From: Phlegmacium glaucopus
Lineage: Eukaryota; Basidiomycota; Agaricomycetes; Agaricales; Cortinariaceae
NCBI GenBank assembly: GCA_015039465.1
Contig: MU130224.1
Span: 70,210 to 134,209 of the forward strand
DNA: 64,000 nucleotides
Reading direction: 5' to 3'
This document shows, in pieces, positions 13,214-24,028 of this stretch. A program made the translations under genes and the position numbers. The notes under the pieces are model-generated. The model had not been told where the DNA came from. It made no database searches and saw only the letters and a list, made by a program, of their open reading frames with translations. Within the stretch, counting starts at the first letter, position 1. Every line of letters starts with the position of its first letter.

Positions 13214-13944
13214 GGTACGGCTTGCCTTTTTTTTCTGCTTCTCAGACCGGGAAACTTCTTTCCTGGGTTTCATCCCTTCTCAGCTTATTTATTCGCGTGA
13301 ATGATGTGGGTGGACCTTTTTTCACTTTTTCATTCCTGGAAGGATGCATACAATATTTTTTACTACAACAACGGCGCACCCCCTTTCTTTCAACAACAAT
13401 ATGTCCCTATCTTCTACTAATTATCGTAATCTCTTTCTGCACATACGTTTCACTACTACCATGCATGTAAACATAATATCCTCCCTGGCATCAAGTACTT
13501 CTGGCCTCTTAATCGAACCGTCGCGTAAAAGTCCACTTGTGCTCGGTAACCGTTAGTAGCCTACCGACCGACAGGTTGGGGGTGGAATATTCCTCTGGAT
13601 AATACCCACAAGTTGTTCGCAAGTGAAATTATGAAGAAAAAGCAACTCGAATAATTCACAAAACGCCCGGCGTCAAGCTCTGGGCTACGGATATTTTTAC
13701 TCCATTCTTCTATGCTATACACTGGCATTGATTTTGTTGGAACGTTCTTATAATGAGGTCCTGGCCGAAATCGGTGCATGTACAGGTTGCGCACCCGTTT
13801 TGGACCAAATTTTGGCTGAAAATAAAAATTCGTCCCAACCGCCGAATTGAATTTGCGAAAGCGCCCGTGCTTATGTAATTGAGTACATCTTTCTTCCGCC
13901 TCTCATCACAGCACATCGAGCACCACAGCCCACTGTTCAACAAT
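13214..13944. other. Intergenic region between the HD-domain gene and the NB-ARC gene
   Basis: The first ~250 bp are T-rich and probably hold the 3' UTR of the upstream gene. The rest probably includes the promoter and 5' leader of the NB-ARC gene. I see no convincing open frame; the minus-strand frames at 13561-14063 overlap the next gene's first exon and look like shadows. Confidence 0.5.
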
Positions 13945-16900
13945 ATGAAGCCTTTTTTCAAGAAACTTACCAAGTTCAAGAAACCAAACAGTCCATCTCT
14001 GTCCATCACCGACTCTGCTCTTGGTTCAAGCCCTGAACCAGGAATTGCGAGATCGGAAATCATGACAAGCGCCGGTTATCCCATGCCATCCGTCCCCGTC
14101 AGCGCTGCGACTGAAAGCAATCAAATCATTCAAGCCGCTGGCGTTACTGTGAGTGTTCAACTTGGCCCATCACGTCAACAATAGTAGCATAATTACTCAT
14201 CGTCGTCAATCAGTCCCATGAGCGCCGACTCTCGGCGTCTATTTCCCTCTCGTCGACCGATGATGTTCCTGTAGTCTATGGGGATCAAAACTATAACAAC
14301 TCGCCTCCGCGTGACGCCATAATGCAAACCAACTTAGGATCCACGGGATCCACGGAATCAGGACGAAATCCTTCGGTGAGTTGCTCACGCCCTGGGTTTT
14401 CAGCTTTTGTTAATGATCAGCGGACTCAGCAGTCTGGCTTGGGTCACTTTCCGAATGCCAAGAATGTATTCATCACTAACAGTACCTTTGTGAGTCTTTC
14501 TCGTAGGCTATATAAATGATTTAGCAATAACTGTAGGTAGGTTAACTACATCCCTGCTAAGACTGGCGAAGGGCAGACAGAGATCCCTATACCTCAGAAG
14601 CCAAACTCCAGTCCATTGTTTACTGGACGGAAAGATGTACTCGACAAACTTGGCAATATTTTCGTTAAGAGCAGACAGTCAAGGCCCTCTTGTCTCCTTT
14701 GGGGAATGGGAGGGATTGGAAAGACTCAAATTGCTCTCAAGTTTATAGAAGAAATGTCTGACATGTAAGTGTTTTCACACTACCATTCACAATACTGAAT
14801 TCATGTCTTGATCTAGGTTTTCACTTGTCTTCTGGGTTGATGCTTCCTCTCACGAGAGTATTACAATGTCTCTCATGGGCATAGCCAGCCTTCCTGCTGC
14901 ACAAGATTCTGGTGTGGATGGCTCAGTTGAGTCTGTCCTCCAGTGGATATCTGGTATTCATGAGGAATGGTTGATGGTGTTTGATAATGCTGATGATCCT
15001 CTTCCTGAGAAGGTGGCCAAGTTCTTTCCCCCAGGTACCAGAGGTAATCTTCTCATTACTAGCAGAAACAGATCCATGGGAAGGATCATATCATTTGAGA
15101 ATAACATTGAGATCACTGAAATGGAGGAAGCAGAGGCTATAGCTCTACTTCTCAGAGCCAGCTATTTGGATCCAGCTGAGCATATGGAAGCAGCTAGAAA
15201 TATTGTCACTGAGCTTGGCTGCATTCCTCTGGCAGTTAATCATGCTGGTGCTTATATTGAAGCTGGTAAATGTGATATCAATAGATATCTGAGACAACTC
15301 TCTTTACATCATAAGACTCTCATGTCAGATGCTTCATTCAGAGGAGCATCAAATTATGACAGAACAGTCTATGGGGCTTGGGATTTATCTTTTAAAGAAA
15401 TAGAAAAGAGAGCTGGTGGACAATCCACTGCAGGAAATGCACACGAAGCCCAGGCTGCAATTCTAATTCTTCAAATATGTGCTTTTTACCATCATAGTAA
15501 TATTGCTACAGAAATATTCCAATTTGCTGCTGAGTCCACTCAGTCCAGAGAACATAGTATTCATTGTGATGTACCTAAAAAGCTACCCCAGGCAAGCACT
15601 TCACTGGATCATACTCTGCTTAGCTTGGACAATGATGGTCACTGGGATGAACTCATCTTTAGACAAGGAATTAGTGTACTTCTCTCCTTCTCCTTGATAA
15701 AACGAGGACTATCATCAGAGTCATTCTCTATTCATCCTCTAGTGCACTGCTGGAGTCGTGAACAAATGTCACAATCTGAGCAGCAAAGAATGTGTCAGAT
15801 GGGAAGCACAATCTTGTCCTGTGCAATTCCTTGGGAATCTGTGGGCCAGGGTTATGCATTCCGACAGATGATTTTTCCCCATATCAAGGCAAATGAGATG
15901 CATGGAAGCCAGATTGGACTTATAAAACAGCACTATGATGATAAATACAACAAATTTTCATTAGTAATGAAAGAGAATGGAGACTGGAAGAATTCAGAGC
16001 AGCTAGAGCTTCAAGTTGTGGACATGAGGAAGAAGCTGCTTGGTGCAGAACATCCATCCACCCTAGCAAGTATGGCAAATCTAGCAAGTGCATACCATAA
16101 TCAGGGAAGATTGCATGAATCAGAGCAGCTGCAGGTTCAAGTTGTGGACATGCGAAGGAAGTTGTTTGGTGCAGAACATCCATCCACCCTCAGAAGCATG
16201 GGAAATTTAGCAAGCACATATCGTAGTCAGGGAAGATGGAATGAAGCACACCAGCTGGGGGTTCAGGTCATGGACATGATGAAGAAGCTGCTTGGTGCAG
16301 AACATCCAGACACCCTCACAAGCATGGCAAATCTAGCAAGTATGTACCGTGATCAGGGAAGATTGAATGAGGCAGAGCACCTGGGGGTTCAAGTCATGGA
16401 CATGAGCAAGAAATTGCTTGGTGCAGAAAATCCAGACACCCTTATAAGCATGGCAAATTTAGCATGCACATACCATCATCAGGAAAGATGGCATGAGGCA
16501 GAGAAGCTGGAGGTTCAAGTCATGGACATGGAGAAGAAGCTGCTTGGTGAAACACATCCATCCACCCTCATGAGCATGGGGAATCTAGCAAGCACATACC
16601 GTTATCAGGGAAGATTGAATGAGGCAGAGCAGCTGGAGATTCAAGTCATGGACATGATGATGAAATTGCATGGTTCAGAACATCCAGTCACCCTCACAAT
16701 CATGGGAAATCTAGCTGGCACATATGACAACCAGGGAAGATTGAATGAGGCAGAGAAGCTGGGGGTTCAAGTCATTGACATGAGAAAGAAAATCCTTGGT
16801 GCAGAACATCCACACACCCTCATAAGCATGGAAAACCTAGCAGGAATATACCATAAACAGGGAAGATTGAATGAGGCAGAACAGCTGGGGGTTCAAGTCA

Positions 16901-17448
16901 TGGATATGAGAAAGAAAATCCTTGGTGCAGAACATCCACACACCCTCATGAGCATGGCAAACCTAGCAGGAATATACCATGAACAGGGAAGATTGAATGA
17001 GGTAGAGCAGCTGGGGGTTCAAGTCATGGACATGAGAAAGAAAATCCTTGGTGCAGAACATCCACACACCCTCATGAGCATGGAAAACCTAGCAGGATTA
17101 TACCATAAACAGGGAAGATTGGATGAGGCAGAACAGCTGGGGGTTCAAGTCATTGACATGAGAAAGAAAATCCTTGGTGCAGAACATCCACACACCCTCA
17201 TAAGCATGGAAAACCTAGCAGGAATATACCATAAACAGGGAAGATTGAATGAGGCAGAGCAGCTGGGGGTTCAAGTCATGGACATGAGAAAGAAAATCCT
17301 TGGTGCAGAACACCCAAACACCCTCATAAGCATGGCACATCTAGCAGACACATACTTTTATCAGGGAAGACAGAATGAGGCAGAGCAGTTGAAGCTTGAA
17401 GTTATGAATATAAGGAAGAAAATAGAAAACACTGAAGTGATGTTATAA
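13945..17448 (+). CDS. NB-ARC/TPR protein (fungal NLR-like)
   Basis: A fungal NOD-like protein, a STAND NTPase class linked to non-self recognition. My model has four exons: 13945-14148, 14214-14489, 14541-14764 and 14817-17448; lengths and phases join cleanly. The N-terminus is of unknown type and ends in NAKNVFITNSTFVNY, a segment often found just before the nucleotide-binding domain in basidiomycete NLR-like proteins. The P-loop is GMGGIGKT, Walker B is WLMVFDNADD, the sensor region is NLLITSRNR, and the GLPL-like motif is IPLAVNHAG. A winged-helix-like region (IHPLVHCWSRE) follows. The C-terminus has 11 complete 42-residue TPR units of the kinesin-light-chain type plus a partial one. No disabling change was seen. 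The ligand is unknown. Confidence 0.85.
15997..17448 (+). repeat. 126-bp tandem coding repeat: 11 TPR units plus a partial unit
   Basis: Every unit is exactly 126 bp (42 codons), starting at 15997, 16123, 16249 and so on, with the last full unit at 17257-17382. The unit consensus reads EQLGVQVMDMRKKILGAEHP then TL.SM.NLAG.Y..QGRLNEA. Units 1-6 have diverged, but units 7-11 are nearly identical in DNA as well as protein, and units 7 and 10 are almost the same. That gradient indicates recent duplication or gene conversion at the C-terminal end. Confidence 0.92.
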
Positions 17449-18229
17449 ATAACTGGTATGCTTAATTGACCCCCCACTTTCTTTCCCTTTACTATATAAC
17501 TCCCTCTCTTATTATCTTATTATCTTCCCCTGTGCCCTTGTCTTTTCCCCTTTGCCCTTACTTGTACTATAGTTAGCTTTCCCCCTTGCCCATCTTGACT
17601 CCCCTCACTTCTGTTACTATTTTTGGACTACTGAGATTATGGACTCACACTTACCTCTGACTCTGTTGTTACCTATATAAAGAGCCAATACTCTTAGCTG
17701 TAGTTCCCTTAGTTTAGACCTTAACTGTACCTCCTCTATGGTCTTAATCTACTAGCTTGCTTGTACAGCCTTGCCCTCCGTCTAGTAAGGGGACTCAGAC
17801 ATCTCAGTATATAAACCTCTAGTTATTTGGTCTACTTCACTCAGCACTGAACATGAGTGCAGGCTTGTAGTTATTGCAACAAGTGGTCCAATCATTCATG
17901 AAGTATAAACATCAGGAAAAACACTTTGGCTCTCAGACATCAGGAAAAAGGAAAATCATAGGTAGTTTTCTTATCATATATATTCTCCTCATAGTTCTGC
18001 CGAAGTGCTCAGTAACCCACCATAGTAGTAGTACACATCAGTAGCTCACCTATGCATGGTGGTACTCCAAGCAGTTCACTCAGTAGCCCACCTCTGCATG
18101 GTGGTACTGCAGGTAGTTCACTGAGCAGAGTCAGTTGAATGGGTAGTTTACTATGCAGAGTCAGTTGAACGAGTACATCTTATTCAGGTTTCTGTTGCTT
18201 TGGTAGGCATATGTTGTTACTGATACCAC
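17449..18229. other. Non-coding region downstream of the NB-ARC gene, with short tandem repeats
   Basis: T/C-rich sequence with a CTATATAAAGAG motif near 17672 and no coding frame. It resembles an LTR or 3' flank, but no matching second copy is in the window. At about 18010-18120 two units carry CTATGCATGGTGGTACT or CTCTGCATGGTGGTACT followed by a GTTCACT block. At 18110-18175 two more units carry GGTAGTT(C/T)ACT then GCAGAGTCAGTTGAA. Confidence 0.45.
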
Positions 18230-19032
18230 TTATATATCCAAATTGCTGGCATGGCCTACAAAATTTATATTAATGGTGTGCAGGCTGGGTATGAGATACA
18301 TAAAGATCAAAGAGGTATCTGAGAAGGTAGAAGTCATGGTGATGAAGGTAAGGGTTTTAAAAAAATGTTTCAGCATCATCGAGAACATTGCCAGATGACC
18401 AAGCCTCAGGTATCTGATGGCCAAAGTTAGGGGAAAGATGACAGCTACGTGCTATCAAAGTGACAGGGATAATTGATGCACACTGTTGGTGGTTGTGAGA
18501 AGAGAGTGAAGTTTTGAACATGAGGGTGTCTGGGTCTGGTTGAGTATGGAAAGGTTTATACCAGTGGACATATGCGAGAGAGTGGGGATAATGATTGAAT
18601 TCACTTGGTAAACTGAAAATCAATCAAACTTGAGCAACACGTAATCCTAAAGCATAAGAGGATGGGATAAGATGAATTATGAGAGGACTTGACTGAGTGC
18701 TCACCGCTTAAAGGGCCATCCCTTTTCATATTTCTGGGGCTATCTTGAACAAGGACGGTGCTAAAGCGAGCAGGGGCAGATTCTTTGATGCCTTGGGAGG
18801 TTACTGTGTGAGGAGTTGTTTTGATGGCTTGAACAGTATCTATGGTGGGCATTGATGAGACCTTGGGAATTGGTGAAAGAACAAATTGAACCTGTTTATA
18901 AACATCAAATGTAGAGGAAATAGTTGGGTGGTTAGTTTCAATTGGTTGATTTGTGTTGATGAAAGTGGAAAGATGGTGTAGGAAATCAGTTGCACCAAAG
19001 TCAATGATGATGGGATGCCACAGAGACTCCAC
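18230..19032 (-). pseudogene. Plavaka-type transposase C-terminal fragment
   Basis: On the minus strand the frame opens with LWHPIIIDFGATDFLHHLS and continues through a VQAIKT block and RFSTVLVQDSP. After a frame change it reads AYVHWYKPFHTQPDPDT, IIPVTLIARSCHLSPNFG and NVLDDAETFF. This order is typical of the C-terminal part of the basidiomycete Plavaka transposases (CACTA relatives). The frame breaks at a T/A run near 18359 and around 18600, and nothing upstream of about 19032 continues it, where a different repeat begins. It is a truncated relic. The assignment rests on remembered family motifs. Confidence 0.6.
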
Positions 19033-19714
19033 TCAATGCTGCCTTCTTTGCAACTGTGTGTTACATTCCGTCATACGTTACTCCGGTCTGGCTCCGTTGG
19101 AGCTGTCTCTGGTAGTCCGTACTCTGTACAGTGCCTTCCCTTGTATCCCGAACTACTCTATGTTCAACTCCGAGATGTTTCCGTGTCATTCTGGTTCCTC
19201 CGTCTATACTCCAAACCCGTTACCACTTCTTTGCCACTACCACTATTCTTTGTCATCATCCTTCCCACCATCAGTCAGCATACCTGCCATGGATTATTCA
19301 CCCAAAAATGCAGGACCTTTCCGGGAGCAGAACGCAGCACTTATATTTATCTTTTATATTTTGGTTGCTACTCCTTTATTTATTTAAGTACTTGAAACTT
19401 GTATGTTTTCCTCAGTTCAAATATCAACTTTGTTTCCTTCTCTTGTTCGTCATCTAAGTCACTGAGGTCTTCCGTCTTATTCCTTCTTCTTCCAGTTCCA
19501 AAATTAGGACACTATAGGAGCTGGGTGGCACAGCACACATGCTGAGGCCAATGTCCTTTCCGATTACTTGTTCCGGTTCTGGTTCCATCCGTTCTGGAGT
19601 AACTCCGACGTGACTTCCTTTGTCTTAAACTTAACAGTATATTCAAACTTCTCACCCACTCCTATGCTAACTTGTTCCAAAACTTCCAAAACTCAATTAC
19701 CAATACAAGAAAAT
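19033..19714 (+). other. Probable leader or LTR of the gag-bearing retroelement
   Basis: A T/C-rich, non-coding stretch lying between the truncated Plavaka frame and the gag start at 19715. Its left edge coincides with the abrupt end of the Plavaka reading frame, as expected if a retroelement inserted there. No second copy is present in the window, so LTR boundaries cannot be fixed. Confidence 0.35.
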
Positions 19715-20274
19715 ATGTCCCACAAAAACACTCCTACCAGGCAGACTCCCATTCCTGATGCAGTCAAAGAGGCTAGTCTTATTGACAAACCTCGGATTGC
19801 TACGGATGAAGTTGAGTCTCTATCTATTCATATCAATGAACTTGTTTCCGCTTTAAATTCCCTCGGGAAATCTTCAGCCAAGTCCGATTCGGCTGGCAGA
19901 CTTAGAGAGCCCAAACCCTTCACAGGTAAGGATCCTAAGAAACTAAAAGCTTTTCTTTTCCAGTGCAGGCTCTATTTCCGGAGCTCTTCTGACACATTCC
20001 GAGATGACTCCAAGTGAGTAACATTTGCTTTGTTCTATCTCTGGGACGTTGCTCAGGAATGGTTCGAACCTGGAATTTCTGGTCTCACTGACGAGCCTCT
20101 GTCTTGGCTTGAAGATTGGGACCTCTTCATCAGCAAACTTCAGTCCAACTTCGGTCCTTACGACAAATCCGCCGACGTAGAACATGAACTCACCAATCTC
20201 TGAATGAAGGATGGCCAATGTATCTCCGATGACTTAGTCCGGTTCAACTCCTTGGCAGTCCGTTGTACTTGGGG

Positions 20275-21935
20275 CAGTACTTTTCTGTCCCCCACCAGAT
20301 CTGATCAGATCTGACCAGTTCTGCTCAGATCTGATCAGAACCAGTCAGATTCTGTGCAGATCTGACTAGTTCTGATCAGAACTGCAATACTTATAAGTCA
20401 ATTCCTACTAATTCATCTTTTCTAACTTTTCAAACATATTAATTTAAATTTAAGAAGTTTATTGAGGGGGGATTAGTTACTAATACATTAGAATCATGAA
20501 ATAATATATTTAGTTAATATCAGAAAAATGAAATAAAGGCAGTAGGTGGTCAAAATAGGTGGGTAGAGTGTAAAAATGGGTGGGTAGAGTGTAGAAATGG
20601 ATGGGTAGAGTGTAGAAATGGATAGGTAGGGGGTGGAAATGGGGGTGATGGGGATGAAATGGGGGTGATGGGTGTCTATTCGTCATCATAGGTGGGTATT
20701 CATCGTCGTCGGGGTGTATTCATCGTCATCTGGGCATCATTGGGGTGTATTCGTCATCTTGGGTGTCTATTGGTTGTCGTTGGGGTGTATTGGTTGTCGT
20801 TGGGGCGTATTCATTATTGTTGGGGTGTATTTGTTGTCGTTGGGGTGTATTTGTCATCGCGGGGGGTGTATTCGTCGTCTTGGGGCCTATTTGTTGTCAT
20901 GGGTGGGTATTCGTCGTCCTCGGGGCATATTCGTCATCGTCAGGGTGTATTCGTCATCGTGGGGGTGTATTCATTGTCTCGGGCGTCTATTTGTTGTCGT
21001 GGGGGGTGCATTCCGTTGTCGTTGGGGTGAATTCAGCGTCGTGGGGGTATATTCGTTGTTGTGGACGTGTATTCGTTGTCTTGGGCGGATATTCATCTTA
21101 ATGGGCAGATATTTGTCATTGTGGGGGTGTATTCATCCATCGTGGGTGTCTATTTGTCGTCATGGGTGTCTATTTGTTGTCGTGGGGGGGGGGTATTCGT
21201 CATCATGGGCATCTAGTAGTTGTCATGGCCATGTGTGTGTCATCGTACACGTGTATGGGTTGTTGTTTGTGTTGTTCTTGTTGTACATGTGTTGCGTCGT
21301 TGTACACGTTGTGTGTGGTTGTTGTAGGCGTAATGGTTGTTTGTCATCGTTGTACATGTTGTATGTTGTCGTCATCATCATACATGACCTATTATAACAT
21401 GTTAGCAGTGAATTAGAATAGAATAAAATAACAAAATATCCCTCCCTTGGATGGGAGGGTTACCGTTGGTTATGGTCCTCGTTGTTATGGTGGCTGTCGA
21501 AACGGGCATTGTTGAAAATGGGTGGTGGTGTGAGAAACAGAAAACGAGATCAACAAACAGTGACGGGTGCATCACATGTGATCACGTGATCAAACCCCTC
21601 GCACTGAACAAAATACATGATTTTGATGGCAGCGACGTCATTGCCATCTAATCTCAATATATTGGTTTGTTGTGCTACTTGACATATTACTAACTATATT
21701 ATTTTTCTAGTAAACTCAAGTGATTCATTTGCTGATCTAAGTTAATTCTGCTCGGAATCTGACCAGATTCTGGTTGGAAATTGGTCAGAATTAAGTCTGA
21801 TTAGATCTGATCAGATCTGGTATTTCTGATCAGATCTGATCAGAATCTGGTCAGAAAAATTGGCCCTATTACTGCCATTTGGGCTTGTAAAAATTCTGAC
21901 CGGAATCTGATCTGGTGGATCACAGCAAAGACCTC
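20275..21935. mobile_element. Non-autonomous hAT-like element, copy 1
   Basis: Left end CAGTACTTTTCTGTCCCCCA; right end, read inward on the other strand, GAGGTCTTTGCTGTGATCCA. Both then run into CCAGATC, giving imperfect inverted repeats of about 27 bp. The octamer ACTTGGGG is duplicated at 20267-20274 and 21936-21943. Next to each end lie many overlapping TCTGATCAGA palindromes. The interior holds a 20-bp minisatellite and one GC stem-loop (21440-21459). The last ~240 bp are close to those of copy 2 at 25386. It encodes no transposase; long frames inside it are products of the minisatellite. Confidence 0.85.
20670..21200. repeat. 20-bp minisatellite in hAT-like element copy 1
   Basis: Units such as TGGGGTGTATTTGTTGTCGT repeat with a clear 20-bp period (for example at 20781, 20801, 20821 and 20841), with drift in length by a base in places. 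The plus strand is strongly G/T-rich. Because 20 is not a multiple of three and the unit lacks stop codons, all three plus-strand frames stay open for over 100 codons, which creates false genes. Confidence 0.85.
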
Positions 21936-22073
21936 ACTTGGGGCGAGCCTGCTCTGAGGTATAGGTTTTATGAAGGTTTACCTTCCCGACTCAAGGATAA
22001 AATTAGCAAAGGTGATGGCAAGCCCTGGTCCTCAACTGCGATGCGTCAAAAAGCTCAAAATGCCGATGCTTGC

Positions 22074-22959
22074 TGATAGGACCCATATAGCCTCTAGGTT
22101 CGTAAACAGGTTATTTTCGAGGTTTAACAACTTTGCAGACACTCGTGGATACCTCGCGGTTACCATTATCACTCGCACTCTCGGCCACAGTTACCAGTAA
22201 CTCTTGCACTATCATTCATATGTCCGGCAATACCTTCTACTCCTCGCTCATACATTGCACAACCATTCTATGACCCCTACAACTATCGAAAACACCCTCA
22301 TCACTCTTCGCACTTCATACTTCAGACCAGTTTCAACTTTCTCTAACAATATTGGACTTAGCCATTTTGCCCTTTCACAGCATTACCTCTGCACAGCCAC
22401 TATCTAATCTCGTGGTCTTTCACGGTTTGCATAAGCATACCTTACCTCTCCAGTATCCCCTGCACTGGTTTTATTATGGTCTGTGTTTATTTTACACTTG
22501 CTTTCTTTCATTTTTCCATATATATATATTTTATCATATACTTCAAAACAGGAGGTCATTCAACTGACCTCCTTACTCATCATATTTATTTTTACTTTGT
22601 CTCCTATGTCTTCGTTACTGAACTATTGGGTCAATGTGATTTCGCATTAGCTCAATTTTTACATTACTGTTTCGCATATCCACACCTGGTTAGTTTACAA
22701 CTCTTGTATTAAGTATCTGTAGCAAGTAGGAGGGAAGGCAAACAAGGGACAGCCAGAGTTTTGATCCCATAAACTTTGCAGCAACGTTCTAAGTCAATAA
22801 GTCTCATTCTTTAAGCTACTTTGCATACTGCGTTATCATTTGCGAACTTCACTATCTTCGTGGTCTACTCTTCTTGCGTATCTCAATACCGCAAACTTCT
22901 CTTTAACTCTATTGAGGAAAGCTACATTAACCCCTCCGAACTATGTTACTACTTGCGGT
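22074..22959 (+). mobile_element. LTR copy L1 (forward, TGATAGG...), 3' end truncated
   Basis: One of five copies of the same ~880-bp LTR in the window. The canonical form begins TGATAGGACCCATATA and ends CACAGGTACATCA, giving TG...CA ends. This copy starts right at the broken gag frame and matches to CTTGCGGT at 22959, losing the last ~21 bp. Shared internal landmarks include the stretch around GACCTCCTTACTCATCA and GATCCCATAAACTTTGCAGC. Confidence 0.75.
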
Positions 22960-23011
22960 GATGAACATGCTGGTTCCCCACCTTCGTTTTTTGCATTTTT
23001 GGCAGCGACGT

Positions 23012-23891
23012 TGATGTACCTGTGGTGGGATCAGACCACAAGTAATACATAGTTTGTAGGGGTTAATGTATTATTTCCTCAATAGGGTATAGGAGAAGTT
23101 TGCGATATCGGAATTTGCAGTGTGGACAATCCGCGAGGAAAGTGAAGTTCACAAACAATAATGCAGTGCGTGAATAAGTTGAAAGAATGAGACTTTTGAC
23201 TTAGAATGAAGCTTCAAAGTTTATGGGATTAAAACTCTGGCCATCTCTTGTTCACCTTGCCTCCTACTTGCTACAGGTACTTAATACAAGAGCAACAAGC
23301 TAGCCAGGTGCGGATATGCGAAACAGTAATGTAACAATTGAGCTAATGCAAAGTCACATGGGCCCAGTAGTTTGGTAACAAATAAATAGGAGATAGAGTA
23401 ACAATAGAAGTGATGAGTAAGGAGGTCAGTTGAATGACCTCCTGTTTCAAAGGAGATGATAAAATAATAATATATATAGAAAGTTAAAAGAAAGTAAGTT
23501 GAAAACAACACGGACCATGATCAAACCATTGAAAGGGATGTGTATGCAAGCCGTGAAAGACCGTGAGATTAAAGAGAAGCTGTGTGAAGGTGTGGTTGTG
23601 AAGGAAAGAAATGGCTAAGTCCAGTATTGATAGAGAGAGTTGAAGATATGTCGGAGTATGAAGTGCAAAGAGGAATGGAGGGTGCATTGGATAGTTACGA
23701 AGGTTGTAGAAGTGATGTGTGAAGGTTATGCGAGGATTATAGTATGTTGTGCGAGATGCAAAGGATGTGCAAGAATTGCAAATGATGGTGCGAACAAAAC
23801 TGGTACCTGCGAGGTATCCACATATACTGCGAAGTTGTTAAAACGCAAAAATAACCAGTTTATGAACCTAGAGGTTATATGGGTCCTATCA
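23012..23891 (-). mobile_element. LTR copy L2 (reverse orientation), probable 3' LTR of the gypsy element
   Basis: On the plus strand it runs TGATGTACCTGTGGTGGG to GGGTCCTATCA, so on the minus strand it is a complete 880-bp LTR. It is immediately preceded on the minus strand by the polypurine tract GGGAGGAGGA (23892-23901), which is where a 3' LTR should start. It is very similar to L4 (35045-35925). Only 52 bp separate it from L1 in the opposite orientation. Confidence 0.75.
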
Positions 23892-23935
23892 TCCTCCTCC
23901 CAACTGAAATCTAGACTGTCCTCAGTCTAAACCCT
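23892..23935 (-). promoter_or_regulatory. Polypurine tract and adjacent gypsy sequence next to LTR L2
   Basis: The minus strand reads GGGAGGAGGA directly before LTR L2, the primer site for plus-strand DNA synthesis. The ~35 bp beyond it (CCAACTGAAATC, GACTGTCCTCAGTC on the plus strand) are nearly the same as 27381-27410 at the end of the gypsy body, 3.4 kb away. Confidence 0.6.
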
Positions 23936-23990
23936 ATGCCCTGGTCAAACTCCCGTAAGTCATGTGAGATCCTGCTGGCGGTTGAAAACC

Positions 23991-23998
23991 TATAAAAG
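23991..23998 (+). promoter_or_regulatory. TATA box of the cysteine-cluster gene
   Basis: TATAAAAG lies 31 bp before the ATG at 24029 and 79 bp before the in-frame ATG at 24077. The usual distance to transcription start would favour translation from 24077 (MSSAVSAPT). Confidence 0.5.
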
Positions 23999-24028
23999 GT
24001 AACTGTCTGCGCCACACTTTGCTCTTCA

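Larger units (their letters stand above)
19715..22073 (+). pseudogene. Retrotransposon gag fragment, split by a hAT-like insertion
   Basis: A Ty3/gypsy-like capsid frame starts MSHKNTPTRQTPIPDAVKEA and shows the family signature REPKPFTGKDPKKLKAFLFQ, then LWDVAQEWFEPG and LISKLQ-like helices. In-frame stops occur at about 20014 and 20201. The frame is interrupted at 20275 by a 1.66-kb element and resumes after it with ALRYRFYEGLPSRLKDKI, in the same frame once one copy of the target duplication is removed. It ends abruptly at 22073 where an LTR copy begins. No zinc knuckle, protease or polymerase of this element remains. Confidence 0.72.

Noticed and set aside
15997..17448. Regular 126-bp repeats considered as a CRISPR-like array
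   Set aside because: They are in-frame TPR coding units in a eukaryotic gene with no spacers.
20672..21416. Long plus-strand open frames (up to 241 codons) in three overlapping frames
   Set aside because: They follow the 20-bp minisatellite of hAT-like copy 1; all three frames stay open because the unit lacks stop codons. No protein-like composition.
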